Origin: Actinomadura mexicana | GTDB taxonomy: Bacteria; Actinomycetota; Actinomycetes; Streptosporangiales; Streptosporangiaceae | DNA: 64,000 nucleotides | Direction of reading: 5' to 3' | Assembly (NCBI RefSeq): GCF_900188105.1 | Contig: NZ_FZNP01000013.1 | Location: 186,001 to 250,000, forward strand | Shown here: positions 59,407 to 64,000 of the stretch, piece by piece | Layout: every line of letters starts with the position of its first letter | Position numbering within the stretch: position 1 is the first letter of the stretch | Translations under genes and position numbers: made by a program | The notes under the pieces: generated by a model | What the model saw: the letters and a program-made list of their open reading frames with translations, nothing else | Databases searched by the model: none | What the model was told of the DNA's origin: nothing

Positions 59407-59895
59407 ATGATGTTGCGCTTCGAGCTCGACGACCTGGCCCGGCCGGAGGTGCACCGGCTGCTGGAGGAGCACCTGGCCGACATGCGCGCGACCTCGCCCC
59501 CCGAATCGGTCCATGCGCTGGACCTGACGGGGCTGCGCGGCCCGGCGGTCGCGTTCTGGTCGGCCTGGGAGGGCCCGGAGCTGCGCGGATGCGGCGCGCT
59601 CAAAGACCTCGGCGGCGGCGACGCCGAGCTCAAGTCCATGCGGACGGCGCGGGCCGCGCGGGGCGCGGGGATCGGATCGGCCATGCTCCGGCACCTGCTG
59701 GCCGCCGCCGCCGAGCGCGGGCACCGGCGGGTCCTGCTGGAGACCGGCAGCCAGGAGTTCTTCGCGCCGGCCCGGCGGCTCTACGCGCGGCACGGATTCA
59801 CCCCGTGCGAACCGTTCGCCGAATACGTGCACGACCCCAACAGCGTCTTCATGGAGCTGCGGCTCGGCGCCGAGGTGACGGCATGTCCACTTTGA
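59407..59895 (+). CDS. GNAT-family N-acetyltransferase
   Basis: A 162-residue acetyltransferase. The acetyl-CoA site is KSMRTARAARGAGIGSAML, followed by GHRRVLLETGSQEFFAPARR and LYARHGFTPCEPF. This matches the YsnE/PhnO-like type acting on small molecules. Its end overlaps the XRE-cupin gene by 13 bp. Confidence 0.9.
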   Translation: MMLRFELDDLARPEVHRLLEEHLADMRATSPPESVHALDLTGLRGPAVAFWSAWEGPELRGCGALKDLGGGDAELKSMRTARAARGAGIGSAMLRHLLAAAAERGHRRVLLETGSQEFFAPARRLYARHGFTPCEPFAEYVHDPNSVFMELRLGAEVTACPL

Positions 59896-60455
59896 TGGAC
59901 GACCCGAACGTCCTCGGGCGGCGCGTCAAGGCGGAGCGCGCGCGCCGCGGCTGGTCACTGGCCCGGCTCGCCGATGTCTCCGGTGTGTCCCGGGCGATGA
60001 TCAGCAAGGTGGAGCGAGGGCAGAGCAGCCCGACCGCCGCCCTCCTCGGCAGGCTCTCCGCCGCCCTGGAGCTGAGCATGACCGAGCTGCTGTCACCGGC
60101 GGACGGCCCCGCCCCCGGCCAGGTGCGGCGCGCGGCCGAGACCCCTGACTGGACCGACCCCGATTCGGGCTACCTGCGACGACAGATATCGGGGCCGGGC
60201 TTTCCCGCAGACGTCACCGAGGTCGTGCTGCCCGCCGGTGCCCGGGTGCCCATGCCGGCGGCGTCCTACGCGTTCATCGCCCAGCTCGTCTGGATGCTGG
60301 ACGGCAGGCTGAGCATCGTCGAAGGGACGGCCACGCACGTCCTCACCGCCGGTGACGCGTTCGAACTCGGCAGGCCCCAGGCGCGCGAGTTCGTCAACGA
60401 CGGCGACGTCGAATGCCGTTATGCCGTGATCGTGACCCGCAAGGCCACGGCCTGA
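59883..60455 (+). CDS. XRE-cupin transcriptional regulator
   Basis: A 190-residue regulator. The HTH is GRRVKAERARRGWSLARLAD with SRAMISKVERGQSSPTAALL; the cupin domain follows (LVWMLDGRLSIVEGTATHVL, then AGDAFELGRPQAREFVN). ATG 59883 lies inside the end of the GNAT gene. It likely controls its own operon through the dyad at 59338-59357. Confidence 0.92.
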   Translation: MSTLMDDPNVLGRRVKAERARRGWSLARLADVSGVSRAMISKVERGQSSPTAALLGRLSAALELSMTELLSPADGPAPGQVRRAAETPDWTDPDSGYLRRQISGPGFPADVTEVVLPAGARVPMPAASYAFIAQLVWMLDGRLSIVEGTATHVLTAGDAFELGRPQAREFVNDGDVECRYAVIVTRKATA

Positions 60456-60547
60456 TGCGACCGGCGGCCGAACCGCGTTCTCGGCCGACCGGCGCCGCGG
60501 AGAGCACGTAGCTCCGCCGGGCGATGCGCCTACTCAGGATCGACGCC

Positions 60548-60918
60548 ATGGCAACGCGGCTTGTTCAGATTGCGGTCAAGGCTCACGACGACTCCGCACT
60601 CGGGAGGTTCTGGGCGGAGGCGCTCGGCTGGAGCATCTCCAGCGAGGGACCCGGCGTCACCAACCTCCAGCCCGAGGGCTTCACCTATCCCGCCCCGCCG
60701 CCGTCTGCATGGACATTTTCTCCGTCCCGGACCGCAAGACGGTGAAGAACCGCGTGCACGTCGACCTCGCCACCACCTCCGCGACCCACCAGACGGAGCT
60801 GGTCGCGCGCCTCCAGGATCTCGGCGCGACGCCCGCCGACGTGGGCCAGGGCGACGTCCCGTGGACGGTCCTCGCCGGCCCGGAGGGCAACGGGTTCTGC
60901 GTCCTCACGCCGGGCTGA
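60548..60918 (+). pseudogene. Frameshifted VOC/glyoxalase-like gene
   Basis: Frame one encodes TRLVQIAVKAHDDSALGRFW through GFTYPAPPP; the rest of the protein (MDIFSVPDRKTVKNRVHVDL, then DVPWTVLAGPEGNGFCVL) is in the next frame. The join lies near 60690-60710, in a run of CCG/GCC. The two parts together make a normal VOC protein of about 120 residues, so this is a recent one-base lesion or a sequence error. Confidence 0.8.
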
Positions 60919-60958
60919 CGCAGGGCCTCACACTCCGCGACGGCACCCGGCGCTCCGG

Positions 60959-61831
60959 TCAGGGCACGCGGGCCAGGGCCTGCAAGAGGTGGCGGAGCGC
61001 GGGTCCGGGCGGGCCGGGAGCGACGGCCAGTGAGGTCGTCATGGCGGGTCCGGCCAGGCGGCGGACGGCGACGCTGGGCATCTCCGGCAGACCGGCCACC
61101 TCGTAGAAGACGGTCCAGGACGCGGCGCCGACGCCGATGTCGGCGAGGGTCTCCTGGAACGTGGTGAACGGCGGCCCCGACGGCGGTGAGGTCCCGGCCG
61201 TCCGGCACGCATCGATGATCAGGTCGTGGAAGGGCGGGTTGCCTTCGCGCGGCGCGAGCCGCAGGGGCAGGTCCGCGAGGTCGGCGAGGCCGAGTTCGGC
61301 GCGGCGCGCCAGCGGGTGCCCGGCGGGCAGGGCCACGTACAGCGGGTCCGTCCAGACCGGGAGCAGTTCCAAGCCGGGTGCGCCGGTGAGCGCGCGGATC
61401 AGCGCGGCGTCCAGTTCGCCGGAGCGCACGGCGGACAGCCGGTCGGGCATCGGGAGGCGGCGCGGGCGGACCTGAAGGCGGGGCGCGGCGGCGGCCAGCT
61501 CGCCGAGGACGCGGTACATCCGGTCGCCCGGTCCGTGCACGGTGCCCAGCCGCAGGACACCGTCCCTTCCCGCGCGGACATCGGCGGCGACGTCCCGGGT
61601 TCGTCGCATGGCGGCGAGGACGGCCCGCGCCTCGGGCAGCAGGCGTTCGCCCGCGCCCGAGAGCCGCACACGCCGGGTCGAACGGTCGAACAGCGGCACG
61701 CCCAGCTCACGTTCCAGCCTCCGGACCTGCTGGCTCACCGCCGACTGCACGATGCTGAGCCGCTCCGCCGCGCGACCGAAGCCGCCCTCCTCGGCCACCG
61801 CCACGAAGTACTCCAGCTGGCGCAGCTCCAC
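60959..61831 (-). CDS. LysR-family transcriptional regulator
   Basis: A 290-residue regulator. The HTH is ELRQLEYFVAVAEEGGFGRA with SIVQSAVSQQVRRLERELG; the substrate-binding domain has LRLGTVHGPGDRMYRVLGEL and ALPAGHPLARRAEL. GTG 61831 follows GAGGGG and begins the family's canonical start. It is divergent from a cupin gene, its likely target. Confidence 0.92.
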   Translation of the reverse strand: MELRQLEYFVAVAEEGGFGRAAERLSIVQSAVSQQVRRLERELGVPLFDRSTRRVRLSGAGERLLPEARAVLAAMRRTRDVAADVRAGRDGVLRLGTVHGPGDRMYRVLGELAAAAPRLQVRPRRLPMPDRLSAVRSGELDAALIRALTGAPGLELLPVWTDPLYVALPAGHPLARRAELGLADLADLPLRLAPREGNPPFHDLIIDACRTAGTSPPSGPPFTTFQETLADIGVGAASWTVFYEVAGLPEMPSVAVRRLAGPAMTTSLAVAPGPPGPALRHLLQALARVP

Positions 61832-61954
61832 CCGGCCCCTCGATTCATCTCGATCCGTGATGACCGAAGGTCGAAAGCGCCTGTGGTTCACGAGATGTTC
61901 CCGCGCTCGAATGGAGCTCGACCGCATACCGGCGGAACCACCGGCTCAGGAGCC

Positions 61955-62452
61955 ATGATGACCACTAACTCGTCACCTCCCCTCGTCGTCTCGGCAGAAG
62001 CCGCGGAGGTCGTCGACCTCCCGGCGGGCGGGGCGTTCACTCTCCTCGCCGACGCGGGTGACACCGCAGGTGCGCTCGGCGCCAACCGGCTCTCCATGGG
62101 GACGGGCCGCGACGGCGCCAAGCCGCACTACCACGCGCTCTCCACGGAGCTGTTCTACGTCCTCGCCGGGACGATCGAATTCCTTGTGGGCGACCGGATG
62201 GAGACCGTCGCCGAGGGCGGCCTGGTCGTCGTGCCGCCCCGCCTGCCGCACGCCTTCGGCGCAGCGCCCGGTTCGGACGCCGACCTGCTGGCCGTCCTGA
62301 CGCCGGGTGTCGAGCGCTTCGGCTACTTCCGGCACCTCGCCCGCGTCCCGCACGGGTTGGAACCCTTCGACGGCCTGCTGCCCGAGCAGGACCGTTACGA
62401 CGTGCATTTCGTGGACGCCGCCCGCTGGACGTCGCTGCGAACCTCCCGGTGA
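61955..62452 (+). CDS. Cupin-domain protein
   Basis: A 165-residue protein with a cupin barrel: GRDGAKPHYHALSTELFYVL (metal His and Glu), then VVVPPRLPHAFGAAP (last His). The C-terminal part (FGYFRHLARVPHGLEPFDGL) is typical of quercetin dioxygenase-like small cupins. AGGAG precedes ATG 61955/61958. It is divergent from the LysR gene. Confidence 0.88.
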   Translation: MMTTNSSPPLVVSAEAAEVVDLPAGGAFTLLADAGDTAGALGANRLSMGTGRDGAKPHYHALSTELFYVLAGTIEFLVGDRMETVAEGGLVVVPPRLPHAFGAAPGSDADLLAVLTPGVERFGYFRHLARVPHGLEPFDGLLPEQDRYDVHFVDAARWTSLRTSR

Positions 62453-62831
62453 CCGCCACGGTCGCCGCACCTGGGAGAGAGATCGGGCGCTCATTTCCTG
62501 CCGCTACCGCTGGAACGGCCCCTGGCAGATGGTCAGGACGTCTGGCTGGGTGACACCGACCCCAATGGGCCCCGAGGCTCGACGACCAGAAGTAACGGGG
62601 CGCCGAGCAGTCCCTTGTTCCCAGCCCGGCCCCGGTCCCAGCGGTCAGCGAGGTCGTACGTGATGAGCATCGAAGCAGGACTTCGGGGCGCCTCCGGGAT
62701 TGTTCGGTTCGACCCGGAACCAATCGGCCGTCACAGGCATCACATAAGGCGAGAAAGGTGCAACGGCACCCGGCAGTCTCCCGCTGCGGTACCTTGCACG
62801 CTCCCCCCATTTCCGAGCATGGAGGAAATAC
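62453..62831. other. 379-bp gap before the secreted protein gene
   Basis: No gene is recognised. Near the right end, TTGCAC and neighbouring bases could be promoter elements, and GGAGGA stands before ATG 62832. Open frames in the gap are Arg/Pro-rich and lack start signals. Confidence 0.35.
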
Positions 62832-63383
62832 ATGCGGCGTGTCGCCATCGTGACCGTCCTCTCCGGCGCTCTGGCCGCCGGTGTCCTCGCCGCGGGCCCG
62901 GCCGCGCAGGCGCAGACCAAGCCCGCCGACAAGTCCGGCAAGGAGGTGACCACCACCAGCCAGGGGGCGCTCTCCAAGAAGGAGCTCATCTCCGAGGCCC
63001 AGCGCTCCGGCCAGCCGGTGACCGCCAAGGAGAACGCCTCCATCCAGGCGGCCCAGCGGTGCGGTTACTACCAGCGCACCCGCGGCCGCAAGGCCTCCAA
63101 CGGCAAGTGGATCATCGCGGTGACCAACCGCCTCACCTGGTGCTGGGACGGCAGCTCCGTCCGCTCCTACCGGGCGAACTTCAAGGCCTACACCTACAAC
63201 AAGAACGTGTGGCGCTGGCGGGGCTGGGCGGTGAAGAAGGTCACCCACCCGAGCAACTGGAGCTACGTGACGTCCTACGCTCAGGGCGCGTTCTACTACA
63301 CGGGGAACCGCAAGACCTACAAGCCGTTCGTCAACGTCCGGGGCTACAAGAACGGCAAGTACGCCTGGGACACGGGCGGCTGA
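62832..63383 (+). CDS. Secreted basic, aromatic-rich protein
   Basis: A 183-residue secreted protein. The signal peptide ends near AAQAQTKPAD. After a Lys/Thr/Ser-rich segment, the mature domain is rich in Tyr, Trp and Lys with two Cys (QRCGYYQRTRGRKASNGK and TNRLTWCWDG) that may pair. It looks like a small beta-rich extracellular domain. GGAGGAAATAC precedes ATG 62832. Family not recognised. Confidence 0.75.
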   Translation: MRRVAIVTVLSGALAAGVLAAGPAAQAQTKPADKSGKEVTTTSQGALSKKELISEAQRSGQPVTAKENASIQAAQRCGYYQRTRGRKASNGKWIIAVTNRLTWCWDGSSVRSYRANFKAYTYNKNVWRWRGWAVKKVTHPSNWSYVTSYAQGAFYYTGNRKTYKPFVNVRGYKNGKYAWDTGG

Positions 63384-63850
63384 GCCCGCATTGGCGAAGC
63401 ATGACCTCGCCATGAGTCGCCGCTCCATTCGCCGGCAGTGGTGAGCCACTGTCTGGGGCCGGCCCGGGCGACCGAAACGGCGCCATGGTGACGATTGCAG
63501 ATCACGCGGGCTGAATTCACAGGCCGAGCACAGCCCGCACAGCGTGATCACAGGAAGCTCCTGGTCGGCCGAGGTGTGCGCACACCCCGGCCACCAGGAG
63601 CTTCACTGTTCCCCGCCGACGATGCTCCAGGTCCGCAGGGTGATGCTCTGACCGTCGCGCATCGAACGCAGGAAGCGAAGGCCCCCTGTGCGAGAAGGCC
63701 ATGGGCAGCGCCTCGCCACCATGGTCGGAGCGGTCTCCGCGCGAACGGCGAGACGATGCGGCAGACAGATAGGCGCGAACGCCTTTCGGCTGACTGTGTC
63801 GGTTCGTCCGCGGTTCCTTCACCATTCCCGGCTGCGCACTCGACCGTCTT
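63384..63850. other. Gap with a strong hairpin, no gene seen
   Basis: Apart from the hairpin at 63555-63603, I find no coding pattern. Overlapping short frames on both strands are Arg/Ser-rich. It may hold the 3' untranslated region of the MerR gene at the right edge. Confidence 0.35.
63555..63603. terminator. Long hairpin
   Basis: AAGCTCCTGGTCGGCC... pairs with ...GGCCACCAGGAGCTT over more than 20 bp with one or two mismatches and a very short loop (CACA/TGTG flanking CG). It could end transcription from either side. Confidence 0.65.
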
Positions 63851-64000
63851 CTAGGCGTTGCGACGATCGGGGCCCGTCACCGAAGAGGATTGCAGTCGTT
63901 CAGCAAGGAGTCCCTGGAAGCGCGGGCACGTCATGATGTCGTCGTGCGGGCATTCACCCTCGATCATGTCGAGCGCGGCCTGCGCCTTGGCGATCCGCAT
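63851..64000 (-). CDS. MerR-family regulator (C-terminal part)
   Basis: Cut by the right edge. The last 49 codons read MRIAKAQAALDMIEGECPHD then DIMTCPRFQGLLAERL, ending at a stop at 63851. This is the coiled-coil and Cys-containing end of an actinobacterial MerR-type regulator (CPH...TCP pattern). The DNA-binding half lies beyond the window. Confidence 0.75.
   Translation of the reverse strand: MRIAKAQAALDMIEGECPHDDIMTCPRFQGLLAERLQSSSVTGPDRRNA

Noticed and set aside
58296..60455. A 719-codon plus-strand frame across the Rieske gene and beyond
   Set aside because: Only the last 190 codons (from 59883) match a protein, the XRE-cupin regulator. The rest is antisense to the Rieske gene and intergenic DNA.
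63517..63825. A 102-codon minus-strand frame near the right edge
   Set aside because: It runs through the long hairpin at 63555-63603, has no ribosome site and no family pattern.

Overview
The window is about 64 kb of high-GC DNA from a Gram-positive actinobacterium. Several gene types point to a Thermomonosporaceae or Actinomadura-like organism: a WhiB protein, a Spo0M homologue, XRE/DUF5753 regulators paired with DUF397 proteins, a SAM methyltransferase of the actinobacterial XRE-cluster type, CU044_5270 and SepF-like proteins, and a FadE5 acyl-CoA dehydrogenase. The genus is an inference. I saw no rRNA, tRNA, CRISPR array or intact insertion sequence.

Layout. 1-3.4 kb: end of a branched-chain/pyruvate dehydrogenase operon (E1-beta, E2), then a convergent OmpA-like lipoprotein. 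3.4-9.3 kb: an accessory island. It holds a predicted cholera/pertussis-type ADP-ribosyltransferase toxin behind a long disordered region, a candidate immunity gene, a type VII secretion-associated gene, a 36-codon peptide gene with its own terminator, an alpha/beta hydrolase with a decayed duplicate, and a reductase remnant. 9.4-20.9 kb: core metabolism and cell biology, with fadE5, UDP-glucose dehydrogenase, a guanidinium exporter under a guanidine-III riboswitch, spo0M, a membrane beta-helix protein, an SDR, a rhomboid protease, whiB, and CYTH/CHAD. 21-27.3 kb: an ABC transporter/two-component operon, then mutT1-ppk1. 27.5-39.4 kb: pentapeptide protein, ECF sigma factor with a membrane partner, response-regulator phosphatase plus sensor kinase, a second SpoIIE-type phosphatase, MarR, L,D-transpeptidase, an LPVTG-ending protein, an RsbW-like kinase, and a SepF-like protein. 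40.1-44.5 kb: a TetR-controlled divergent cluster with an ACAD10/11-like acyl-CoA dehydrogenase and an APH-type kinase. 44.5-52.6 kb: XRE/DUF397 modules, some decayed, with an RsbW-like protein and a methyltransferase that share a palindromic upstream motif. 52.8-64 kb: hydrolases and small regulator-target pairs (MerR, XRE-cupin/GNAT, LysR/cupin), a frameshifted VOC gene, a secreted protein, and the C-terminus of a MerR regulator at the right edge.

The most interesting system is the three-gene toxin cassette at 3901-6329. The ADP-ribosyltransferase active-site residues are all present (Arg338, Gly377-Thr378-Ser379, Glu432-x-Glu434), and the two following genes are tightly coupled to it. The clearest regulatory RNA is the guanidine-III riboswitch at 12938-12977.
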